A DNA stretch of 6,617 bases from positions 1 through 6,617 of the forward strand of contig SLRW01000079.1 of the NCBI GenBank assembly GCA_007130745.1, written 5' to 3'. Below the pieces are notes generated by a model, which saw nothing but the letters and a program-made list of their open reading frames with translations, was not told where the DNA came from and ran no database searches. Positions 1 to 5,312 of the stretch are shown here, in pieces. This DNA is from Gammaproteobacteria bacterium. GTDB taxonomy: Bacteria; Pseudomonadota; Gammaproteobacteria; UBA5335; SLRW01. Positions within the stretch are counted from its first letter, which is position 1. Each line of letters opens with the position of its first letter. The position numbers and the translations under genes are program-made.

Positions 1-77
1 AATTGCCAACCCGACACTGGGATGTTCCACTGGACATTGTCGTGACTGAACGGAAAATCTACCGGACGAACCGATAA
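1..77 (+). CDS. 5-formyltetrahydrofolate cyclo-ligase, C-terminal fragment (5' end outside window)
   Basis: Reading from base 3, an open frame of 24 codons ends in TAA at 75-77 and encodes LPTRHWDVPLDIVVTER followed by KIYRTNR. The WDVPLD-VVT pattern is typical of the extreme C-terminus of 5-formyltetrahydrofolate cyclo-ligase (YgfA/Fau, also called MTHF synthetase). That ATP-dependent cytosolic enzyme returns 5-formyl-THF to the folate pool as 5,10-methenyl-THF. Context agrees: in many gammaproteobacteria this gene sits just before the EVE-domain gene and close to ilvA/rpiA. Only the tail is visible, so no catalytic residue can be checked. The call rests on a short motif plus synteny. Confidence 0.66.
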   Translation, partial: LPTRHWDVPLDIVVTERKIYRTNR

Positions 78-90
78 CAACACACAATCA

Positions 91-117
91 CTGACAACAC
101 CGAAGGCACCGAATAAT
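91..117 (+). promoter_or_regulatory. possible sigma70 promoter for the EVE-domain gene
   Basis: In the 142-bp gap between the cyclo-ligase stop and the EVE start, CTGACA (91-96) resembles a -35 box and AATAAT (112-117) a -10 box, with a short 15-bp spacer. A TAATCT at 114-119 would give 17 bp but is a poorer -10. This is a weak candidate, and the gene may simply be read from upstream. Apart from this I see nothing convincing in the gap. Confidence 0.25.
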
Positions 118-219
118 CTTTTCCCTTGAGTGCCCGACGACAGCACAACGCTGACAAAATTTTTCCAATTCGGTGATCTCGGTGTCTCTGGTGGTTCCCT
201 TTCCCTGAAGGAGATTCGC

Positions 220-672
220 GTGAATTACTGGCTGATGAAATCCGAGCCCGATGTCTTTGGCATCGATGATCTCAAGGCAGCAGGCACCGAGCACTGGGAT
301 GGCGTGCGCAACTACCAGGCGCGCAACATGATGCGCGATGAAATGAAAAAGGGCGACCAGGTCTTTTTCTACCACTCAAACTGCAAGGAACCCGGTATTG
401 CGGGAATTGCCGAAGTGGTGCGCGAAGGCTATCCGGACCATACCGCCTTCGACCCGGAGTCAAAGTACTGCGATCCCAAAAGTGATCCGGGCAATCCGCG
501 CTGGTTCATGGTGGATCTGAAATACATCCGCCATCTACAACGCAATATCACCCTGCAGGAACTCAAGCAGCAATCGGAACTGGCAGACTTCAAACTCATC
601 CAGCGCGGCAACCGGCTGTCCGTAATGCCGGTCACCGCTGCCCAGTGGTCCTTCATTCTGGGGCTGGAATAA
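220..672 (+). CDS. EVE domain-containing protein
   Basis: A 150-residue protein that is a single EVE domain (PUA/YTH-like fold) over almost its whole length. Recognisable family blocks are MNYWLMKSEPDVF at the N-terminus, HWDGVRNYQARN at about 25-36, GDQVFFYHSN at about 45-54, GIAGIAEV at about 59-66, and a C-terminal RLSVMPVTAAQW. EVE proteins are small soluble proteins thought to bind modified bases in nucleic acid through an aromatic cage; the exact role of this housekeeping clade is not established. The GTG at 220 is chosen because AAGGAG at 208-213 lies 6 nt upstream and the product then starts exactly at the conserved YWLMKSEP. A longer reading from a GTG at 130 adds 30 non-conserved residues. 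It is convergent with the SDR gene, only 15 bp from its stop. Confidence 0.93.
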   Translation: MNYWLMKSEPDVFGIDDLKAAGTEHWDGVRNYQARNMMRDEMKKGDQVFFYHSNCKEPGIAGIAEVVREGYPDHTAFDPESKYCDPKSDPGNPRWFMVDLKYIRHLQRNITLQELKQQSELADFKLIQRGNRLSVMPVTAAQWSFILGLE

Positions 673-687
673 CGCCGGCTTCCCGCT

Positions 688-1512
688 TCAGCGCTGGCGC
701 ATTTTCAGGGCGCGATAGATCAGACGCTGGTACCCCACCGGGAACCACCGCGCGAGACGATCCAGCGCCCGGGCATCAGCACCTATACGCAACTTGCCCT
801 GGTTACGGCGGACAGCCCTGACAATCTGGCGACCGGCGCTTGCCGGTGTGGTGCGCGCAACACGCTCAAAACTTTTGGCCGACTCTTCGCTGTCGGCGCT
901 TCCGTCGGGGCCTTCCTTGAAGCGTGCATTACGCGCAATATCGGTTCTGACGCCCCCCGGATGCACCGCCGTCACCCCCACGCCGGTGCCCATCATTTCA
1001 ATACGCAGCGACTCGGTAAAACCGCGCACGGCAAACTTGGTGGCGCAGTAGGCCGCCTGGGTAGGCACCCCGATAATGCCGAACAGACTGGAGATATTAA
1101 CGATATGACCGCTGTCAGCCTTGATCATATGCGGCAGGAAAAAGCGGGTGCCGTAGACCACCCCCCAGAAATTGATCCCCACGATCCACTCGAAATCTTC
1201 CAGGGTGATATTTTCCACCCTGGCCGATACCGCCACACCGGCGTTATTGACCAGAATATCCACCCGGCCATGGGCCTTGAGCACAGCATCCGGGAAGGCT
1301 TCCATGGCCGCTTTGTCGGCCACATCCATCACATGGGTGCTGACATTGCGCCCCAGCGCCTCGATTTCTCCGGCCACTTCAGCCAGACCCTGTTCATTGA
1401 CGTCTGAAATCGCCAGATGACAACCCTGCCGGGCCAGCTCCAGTGCCGTGGCGCGGCCAATACCCCCTGCAGCGCCGGTCACTACCGCCACCCGATCCTT
1501 CAGATCTTTCAC
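688..1512 (-). CDS. SDR-family NAD(P)-dependent oxidoreductase
   Basis: A 274-residue classical short-chain dehydrogenase/reductase with a Rossmann fold. Visible motifs are TGAAGGIG at 12-19 (dinucleotide-binding glycines), D37 at the end of the second strand (favours NAD over NADP), D63-V64 (adenine contact), NNAG at 89-92, and a catalytic tetrad of N114, S142, Y155 and K159 (YCATK). HPGGVRT follows at 184-190. The segment from about 200 to 274 is longer than in a minimal 250-residue SDR and rich in Arg/Lys. The substrate cannot be deduced. The GTG start at 1512 is supported by AAGGAG (1525-1520) 7 nt upstream. It lies 42 bp downstream of ilvA on the same strand and could be co-transcribed, but nothing ties it to isoleucine synthesis. 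Confidence 0.9.
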   Translation of the reverse strand: MKDLKDRVAVVTGAAGGIGRATALELARQGCHLAISDVNEQGLAEVAGEIEALGRNVSTHVMDVADKAAMEAFPDAVLKAHGRVDILVNNAGVAVSARVENITLEDFEWIVGINFWGVVYGTRFFLPHMIKADSGHIVNISSLFGIIGVPTQAAYCATKFAVRGFTESLRIEMMGTGVGVTAVHPGGVRTDIARNARFKEGPDGSADSEESAKSFERVARTTPASAGRQIVRAVRRNQGKLRIGADARALDRLARWFPVGYQRLIYRALKMRQR

Positions 1513-1531
1513 AGTTCATCTCCTTGTGTAG

Positions 1532-1548
1532 CCCGGCCGCTCGCCGGG
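1532..1548. repeat. short GC-rich hairpin between ilvA and the SDR gene
   Basis: CCCGGC (1532-1537), a 5-nt loop, then GCCGGG (1543-1548) form a perfect 6-bp stem within the 42-bp ilvA-SDR gap. There is no T-tract on the minus strand after it, so it is not a standard intrinsic terminator. Its flanks (GTAG before, AT after) recall REP-like intergenic palindromes. It may stabilise the ilvA message end or reduce read-through. Repetition elsewhere in the genome cannot be judged from this window. Confidence 0.4.
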
Positions 1549-1554
1549 ATTCAA

Positions 1555-3075
1555 TCAATCGGTCCCCAGAAAAAAATCATAGGCCGGATTGTCACTTTCC
1601 TCGGCCCATTGATAGCCCAGCTTGTCCATCGCGGCACTGAAACGCCCGAGCTCTGCCTGCGGAATCTGCAGCCCCACCAGCACACGACCGAAATCAGCAC
1701 CATGGTTACGGTAATGAAACAGGCTGATATTCCAGTTACGCCCCAGGTGACTGAGAAATTTCATCAATGCCCCCGGACGCTCCGGAAACTCGAAGCGGAA
1801 GATGTGCTCGTGTTGCACCTCCGGCGCCCGGCCGCCCACCATATAGCGCACGTGCAGCTTGGCCATTTCATTATCGGTAAGATCCTCGAACTCATAGCCC
1901 TGCTCGCGCAGGTGCTCGACCAGGGCGGCTCTTTCCCCGGCGCCGTCTTCCAGCTTGACGCCGGCAAACACGTGCGCACGTTTGGCATCGGCAAAGCGGT
2001 AATTGAACTCGGTAATGTTGCGCTTGCCCAGATCGCGACAAAACCGTCGGAAACTACCCGGGCGCTCGGGAATAGTCACCGCCAGCAAGGCCTCGCGCTG
2101 CTCGCCCAGTTCAGTACGCTCGGCGATATGCCGCAGGCGATCAAAATTCATGTTGGCACCGCACACCAGCGCCACCAGGTTCTGTCCGGTGACCCCGCGT
2201 TCGGCCACGTATTTCTTGACCCCGGCCAGCGCCAGACCCCCAGCCGGTTCAGCAATGGAACGGGTGTCCTCGTAGATGTCGCGGATCGCCGCGCAAATTG
2301 AATCGGTGCTAACCAGCAACACCTCATCCACACACTCGCGGGCAATACGAAACGGCTCCTTGCCCACCTGACGCACAGCCACGCCGTCGGTGAACAGACC
2401 AACCTGATCCAGCTTGACCCGTCGCCCCGCGCGCAGCGCCTCATACATACTCGGCGCATCATCAGGCTCCACGCCAATCACCTTGATTTCCGGGCGCAGG
2501 TACTTCACATAGGCGGCGATGCCGGCGATCAGCCCGCCGCCGCCCACGGGCACAAAGATGGCGTCAATCGCGCTGCCCTGCTGCTGCAGGATTTCCATGG
2601 CAATGGTGCCCTGCCCGGCAATCACATCAGGATCATCATAGGGATGAATAAAGGTCAGTCCGCGCTCATCCGCCAGCTTCAGCGCATGCTCGTAGCATTC
2701 ATCGTAAGTATCCCCGTGAAGTACCGTACGTCCACCCAGGCGTTTGACCGCCTGCACCTTGATCGAAGGCGTGGTGCGGGGCATCACGATGGTCGCACGG
2801 ATCCCCAGCCGGCTGGCCGCCAGCGCTACACCCTGGGCGTGATTGCCTGCCGAAGAAGCGATTACACCCTGCTCGCGGGCGCTTGCCGACAAGTGCGCCA
2901 TTTTGTTGTAGGCGCCACGCAGCTTGAAGGAGAAGACCTGTTGCTGGTCTTCTCGCTTGAGCCAGACACGATTATCCAGACGCTCGGAGATATTCGGCGC
3001 CAGCTCCAGCGCCGTCTTGCGCGCCACTTCATAGACGCTGGCCGTCAGGATTTTTCGAATATAAGTGTCTTTCAT
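1555..3075 (-). CDS. ilvA: threonine ammonia-lyase (threonine deaminase), biosynthetic
   Basis: A 506-residue protein, close to E. coli IlvA (514). It converts L-threonine to 2-oxobutanoate and ammonia with PLP, the committed step of isoleucine synthesis, in the cytosol. The N-terminal catalytic domain (about 1-320) shows the PLP lysine K51 in SFKLRGAYNKM, SSAGNHAQG at 74-82, and the phosphate-binding glycine loop VPVGGGGL at 175-182. The C-terminal half carries two ACT-like regulatory segments, each marked by a PERPG box (336-340 and 431-435), as expected for the isoleucine-inhibited, valine-activated biosynthetic form rather than the short catabolic TdcB. ATG at 3075 begins the conserved N-terminal TYIRKILTASVYEVA. 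The upstream SD is weak (GGGAAG about 11-12 nt away). No isoleucine-rich leader peptide is seen. It is divergent from rpiA. Confidence 0.97.
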   Translation of the reverse strand: MKDTYIRKILTASVYEVARKTALELAPNISERLDNRVWLKREDQQQVFSFKLRGAYNKMAHLSASAREQGVIASSAGNHAQGVALAASRLGIRATIVMPRTTPSIKVQAVKRLGGRTVLHGDTYDECYEHALKLADERGLTFIHPYDDPDVIAGQGTIAMEILQQQGSAIDAIFVPVGGGGLIAGIAAYVKYLRPEIKVIGVEPDDAPSMYEALRAGRRVKLDQVGLFTDGVAVRQVGKEPFRIARECVDEVLLVSTDSICAAIRDIYEDTRSIAEPAGGLALAGVKKYVAERGVTGQNLVALVCGANMNFDRLRHIAERTELGEQREALLAVTIPERPGSFRRFCRDLGKRNITEFNYRFADAKRAHVFAGVKLEDGAGERAALVEHLREQGYEFEDLTDNEMAKLHVRYMVGGRAPEVQHEHIFRFEFPERPGALMKFLSHLGRNWNISLFHYRNHGADFGRVLVGLQIPQAELGRFSAAMDKLGYQWAEESDNPAYDFFLGTD

Positions 3076-3088
3076 GGTTCTGGATCTT

Positions 3089-3100
3089 CCCGGGCCCGGG
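3089..3100. repeat. perfect 12-bp GC palindrome in the ilvA leader
   Basis: CCCGGGCCCGGG is a perfect self-complementary 12-mer located 13 bp upstream of the ilvA ATG, in the 110-bp divergent ilvA-rpiA region. It overlaps the only SD-like purines (GGGAA) of ilvA, so it could be an operator or a structure affecting ilvA initiation. It could equally be chance in GC-rich DNA. I could not find a convincing -10/-35 pair for either divergent gene. Confidence 0.3.
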
Positions 3101-3185
3101 CAGCAAGCGTAAAACAGGCTGCCACAACAAAGCGTCAGAGGTTACCATGAGCTGACATCCGACCGCATATATCAAGGAGATGACC

Positions 3186-3841
3186 GTGGCCAACAGTAAT
3201 GACTACAAGCGCGCCGCAGCCGAAGCTGCCCTGGACTATATCGAGGAAGGCGAAACCATCGGCATCGGCACCGGCTCCACCGTCAATTTTCTGATTGACG
3301 CGCTGGCCGACAGCCGCACACGCATTGCCGCCGCGGTTTCCAGTTCCGAAGCCACCACCCGGCTTCTGAAACAACACAACATCGAAGTCGTGGAACTCAA
3401 TACGGCTGGAGATTTGCCGCTGTACATTGACGGCGCCGACGAGGCGACCCACCACCGGCACCTGATCAAGGGCGGCGGCGGCGCACTGACCCGCGAGAAA
3501 ATCATCGCCGGCGCCAGCCAAAAATTTGTCTGCATAGCCGACGAATCCAAACTGGTCGGCACACTCGGCGCCTTCCCGCTACCGGTGGAAGTGATCCCCA
3601 TGGCGCGCAGCTTTGTTTCCCGCAAAATGGTTGGCCTTGGAGGGCAGCCCGCCTGGCGAGAGGGCGTCGTCACCGACAACGGCAACGAAATCATTGATGT
3701 ACACAATCTCAAGATCACCGAACCAGCCAAACTGGAACAGACCATCAACAATATCCCCGGCGTGGTCACGGTGGGGCTGTTCGCCATGCGCGGCGCGGAT
3801 GTGCTGTTGATTGCCGGCAAGGACGGGGTTAAAAAGATCTG
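3186..3841 (+). CDS. rpiA: ribose-5-phosphate isomerase A
   Basis: A 218-residue RpiA (E. coli 219), cytosolic, interconverting ribose 5-phosphate and ribulose 5-phosphate in the non-oxidative pentose phosphate pathway. Motifs are GIGTGST at 26-32 (phosphate loop), VSSS at 51-54, IDGADE at 81-86, IKGGGGALTREK at 94-105, PLPVEVIPMARS at 131-142, VVTDNGN at 161-167, and IPGVVTVGLFA at 190-200. D82, D85, K95 and E104 match E. coli D81, D84, K94 and E103. GTG at 3186 is preferred because AAGGAG (3174-3179) lies 6 nt upstream; the in-frame ATG at 3180 directly abuts that SD with no spacing and would add only two residues. The TGA stop is at 3840-3842 in the neighbouring reading, with the last sense codon ATC (Ile) ending at 3839. 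Confidence 0.96.
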
Positions 3842-3855
3842 AAAAATTCAAAACA

Positions 3856-3966
3856 AAAAAGCCAACCATGAAGAACATGAAGGGAAATAAATATAACTAA
3901 TTGAATTTATTTTTAAAAACACTTGAATCTCTTTTTTCTTCATGGTCTTCATGTTAATTGCTTTTT
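3856..3966. repeat. A+T-rich imperfect inverted repeat with 9-bp tandem motif, MITE-like
   Basis: Between rpiA and the antitoxin gene (about 215 bp without a gene) is an A+T-rich block. The left arm, 3865-3887, holds two tandem copies of CATGAAG spaced 9 bp apart. The right arm, 3933-3955, is its reverse complement at 19 of 23 positions. Both arms continue outward to AAAAAGC (3856-3862) and GCTTTTT (3960-3966), with a 2-nt offset between. Inside, AAATAAAT (3885-3892) and ATTTATTT (3905-3912) can form a second stem. The whole could fold as a hairpin in RNA and may serve as the rpiA 3' boundary. It could also be a small non-autonomous repeat. No target-site duplication is visible. Confidence 0.6.
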
Positions 3967-4000
3967 AGGCGACTTGGCAGCTTTGAGCGAAACACGATTA

Positions 4001-4028
4001 TTGCTTACGCATAAATGCGTGGTAAAAT
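4001..4028 (+). promoter_or_regulatory. probable promoter of the antitoxin-toxin operon
   Basis: TTGCTT (4001-4006) as -35 and TAAAAT (4023-4028, five of six consensus) as -10 are separated by 16 bp. They lie 30 bp upstream of the antitoxin ATG at 4058, giving a leader of about 22-25 nt that contains the SD. The -35 is only half-consensus, as is common for repressible promoters. Confidence 0.55.
4007..4020. promoter_or_regulatory. probable operator: perfect inverted repeat between -35 and -10
   Basis: ACGCAT-AA-ATGCGT is a perfect 6-bp inverted repeat with a 2-bp centre, lying entirely inside the spacer of the proposed promoter. A ribbon-helix-helix dimer bound here would block RNA polymerase. 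This is the usual arrangement for antitoxin autorepression, and the first gene of the operon encodes an RHH protein. Binding is inferred from position and symmetry. Confidence 0.55.
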
Positions 4029-4057
4029 GATGCAAAATGCCACATGGAGAGAACACG

Positions 4058-4405
4058 ATGCCACATTCAGTACGTGTTTCGGATGAACTGTATACGCGCC
4101 TGGAACAGGATGGCCGTATCATGCGGCGTAGTGTTGCCTCGCAACTGGAATACCTGGCCCGCCTCGGGCTGGCGGTAGAAAGCAGCAATGAAATTTCCGC
4201 GCAGATGCTGCGTGAATTACTGCAAACTGCGCAGAATTTGACCACCGAAGCCCCCGAACCTTCTCCACAACGCTATGACGCCGCCTTCAATGCGCTGGCG
4301 TCAATGCGCGACAACCCCGAACTTGCACAACGATTATTCAGTGAAGGGCGCTCCCTGACCGGTCGTGATGCACACGGCAATCTGCTGCGCCGCGGCGCCG
4401 ACTAA
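4058..4405 (+). CDS. ParD-like ribbon-helix-helix antitoxin
   Basis: A 115-residue protein. Residues 3-40 read as an RHH DNA-binding fold: a short strand SVRVS, helix DELYTRLEQDGRIM, and helix SVASQLEYLARLGLAV. This pattern resembles the ParD-like antitoxin family (PF11903 type). The rest (about 60-115) is polar, with a PEPSPQ linker at about 67-71 and a charged tail ending in RRGAD; in type II antitoxins such a tail usually binds and neutralises the toxin. ATG at 4058 is chosen because GGAGAG (4046-4051) lies 6 nt upstream; a second in-frame ATG at 4037 has no SD and lies upstream of that site. It precedes a zeta-like kinase by 11 bp. The role as antitoxin is inferred from fold and neighbour. 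The operator palindrome suggests autoregulation. Confidence 0.78.
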   Translation: MPHSVRVSDELYTRLEQDGRIMRRSVASQLEYLARLGLAVESSNEISAQMLRELLQTAQNLTTEAPEPSPQRYDAAFNALASMRDNPELAQRLFSEGRSLTGRDAHGNLLRRGAD

Positions 4406-4416
4406 AGCCGACACGC

Positions 4417-5028
4417 TTGGCCCAGGAACGACCCAGGCCACGATTGATTCTGCTTGCCGGCCCCAACGGCGCGGGCAAAACCTCACTGTATGAAACCCAA
4501 CTGGCCCGCTGGTTTCCCGGCTTGCCGTTCATTAATGCCGATCGCATCGCTGCCGTCCGCTGGCCCGACAAAGAACAGCAAAACGCCTACGAGGCCGCCC
4601 GTATCGCCGCCAATTTGCGCGATGTGCTGATATCCGAGGGCCGATCTTTTATTACCGAAACTGTATTCTCCCACCCATCCAAACTCGATCTGATAAAAAC
4701 CGCCCGGGCACGGGACTACGAGATATGGCTGCTGGTGGTTTACGTAGACGCAGATGTGGCCGTGGAACGCGTGCTGTATCGCATGGACGGTGGCGGCCAC
4801 ACCGTACCGGAAGACCGCATCCGCGCCCGGCACCGGCGCTTGCTGCGTCATCTCGCCGACGCCCTGCCACTGGTGCAGCGCGCTATCCTGTTTGACAACA
4901 ATCCGCCGGGGCGTGGCCATCTGTCCGTAGCCCATGTACATGACGGTCATCTGCAGGCGGCAATTGATCCTCTGCCCCCATGGGCGCAATTACTGCTGAA
5001 ACGACTGGGGCGCTCGGGGAGGGGCTGA
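4417..5028 (+). CDS. zeta-toxin-family P-loop kinase (probable toxin)
   Basis: A 203-residue P-loop NTPase resembling the zeta-toxin/COG4185 group. Visible are Walker A GPNGAGKT at 15-22, FINADRIA at 38-45 (N40/D42, the usual substrate-binding region), SFITETVFSHPSK at 77-89 (ET box), strand LLVVYVD at 105-111, and the lid RMDGGGHTVPEDRIRARHRR at 122-141 with several arginines. FDNN follows at 159-162. Known zeta toxins phosphorylate UDP-N-acetylglucosamine or related sugars and poison envelope synthesis; this subgroup's substrate is unproven. The only canonical start that keeps the P-loop strand in a normal position is TTG 4417, since the frame is closed by TGA at 4366 and no ATG/GTG follows. 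No good SD is seen, suggesting low expression coupled to the antitoxin stop 11 bp upstream. The protein looks intact. Confidence 0.82.
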   Translation: MAQERPRPRLILLAGPNGAGKTSLYETQLARWFPGLPFINADRIAAVRWPDKEQQNAYEAARIAANLRDVLISEGRSFITETVFSHPSKLDLIKTARARDYEIWLLVVYVDADVAVERVLYRMDGGGHTVPEDRIRARHRRLLRHLADALPLVQRAILFDNNPPGRGHLSVAHVHDGHLQAAIDPLPPWAQLLLKRLGRSGRG

Positions 5029-5030
5029 CT

Positions 5031-5060
5031 AAAAACCCCCGCTGGGCGCGGGGGCTTTTT
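5031..5060. terminator. rho-independent terminator after the zeta kinase (copy 1)
   Basis: CCCCCGC (5036-5042), loop TGGGC, GCGGGGG (5048-5054), then C and TTTTT (5056-5060) form a 7-bp all-GC stem. A5 precedes it, so it can also end transcription on the other strand. It starts 7 bp after the kinase stop. It is identical to the terminator beside tRNA-Gln and belongs to a 51-bp duplication. Confidence 0.9.
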
Positions 5061-5081
5061 ATTGGCTGGGGGACCAGGATT
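5031..5081. repeat. 51-bp direct repeat, copy 1: terminator plus tRNA-Gln 3' end
   Basis: Identical to 5262-5312 at 50 of 51 positions, offset 231 bp; the one difference is C5075 versus T5306. The part 5063-5081 equals the last 19 nt of tRNA-Gln (minus strand: T-arm 3' strand, acceptor 3' strand, discriminator and CCA). The rest of the tRNA does not follow: at 5082 the sequence departs from the gene. Confidence 0.88.
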
Positions 5082-5273
5082 GCTGCGGCGCATCCCTGCG
5101 CCTTGCCCTTCGGGCTCCCTTCGGTCGCGCCAATTTGTTCCTGACAAATTGGTCGAACCGGCGGAACACCGTGCCATTGCCAACTACCCGATAAACCGAT
5201 GGTCACAGATAAGACCGGGGCATCAGAAAGTGAGGTTCTCATAAAACCCGCCCAGCCAATAAAAAACCCCCGC
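5048..5273. mobile_element. tRNA-Gln-associated repeat unit with inverted ends (unclassified)
   Basis: The 5048-5070 end is the reverse complement of 5251-5273 at 22 of 23 positions, comprising half the terminator stem, the T/A tract, and ATTGGCTGGG / CCCAGCCAAT. The interior has no plausible gene. It holds three successive hairpins: GGCGCA/TGCGCC at 5087-5102, GCCC/GGGC at 5105-5115, and CCAATTTGT/ACAAATTGG at 5130-5152. It then reads TCGAACC (5153-5159), a featureless stretch, and GGTTCTCA (5234-5241). GGATT at 5077-5081 and CGAACC at 5154-5159 are adjacent in the real tRNA, so the hairpin cluster looks inserted into a T-arm copy. No integrase or transposase is present. Whether the unit is mobile is unknown. 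Confidence 0.5.
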
Positions 5274-5291
5274 TGGGCGCGGGGGCTTTTT
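5262..5291. terminator. bidirectional rho-independent terminator of tRNA-Gln / rplM-rpsI (copy 2)
   Basis: CCCCCGC (5267-5273), loop TGGGC, GCGGGGG (5279-5285). On the minus strand the stem is followed by six T (5266-5261) starting shortly after the tRNA CCA end, so it ends the tRNA transcript and any read-through from rpsI. On the plus strand it has C and TTTTT at 5287-5291. Confidence 0.9.
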
Positions 5292-5312
5292 ATTGGCTGG
5301 GGGACTAGGATT
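5262..5312. repeat. 51-bp direct repeat, copy 2 (overlaps the tRNA-Gln 3' end)
   Basis: Partner of the copy at 5031-5081. This copy runs into the intact tRNA gene, so it is the probable parental site. The tRNA 3' end plus its terminator duplicated on the outside of the gene is the geometry left by tRNA-targeted integration, or by expansion of a tRNA-flanking repeat. Confidence 0.88.

Noticed and set aside
130..219. Longer N-terminus for the EVE protein from GTG 130
   Set aside because: AAGGAG at 208-213 and the conserved YWLMKSEP start point to GTG 220.
78..219. 6S RNA or another structured RNA between the cyclo-ligase tail and the EVE gene
   Set aside because: 6S RNA occurs in this neighbourhood in relatives, but the gap is only 142 bp and shows no long paired arms. 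If present, it should lie upstream of the cyclo-ligase, outside the window.
1417..2301. Long open plus-strand frame of 294 codons
   Set aside because: It is antisense to ilvA and the SDR gene, both of which have full family motifs. The predicted protein has no recognisable domain, and the frame is open because of GC-rich codon usage.
3865..3955. Possible CRISPR array from the repeated CATGAAG motif
   Set aside because: Repeats are 7-9 bp, only two per arm, inverted between arms, without regular spacers or cas genes.
4483..4989. Minus-strand frame of 168 codons opposite the zeta kinase
   Set aside because: The plus-strand protein has an intact P-loop and lid motif. The antisense product has none and no SD was evident.
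5063..5240. Second, interrupted tRNA gene
   Set aside because: Only the last 19 nt, a CGAACC and a short GGCGGA match the tRNA. No anticodon arm, D-arm or acceptor 5' strand can be found, so it is a 3'-end copy rather than a split tRNA.
5062..5244. 60-codon plus-strand frame inside the repeat unit
   Set aside because: It begins within the tRNA-end copy, runs through the hairpins, and has no SD; the composition is dictated by the stems.
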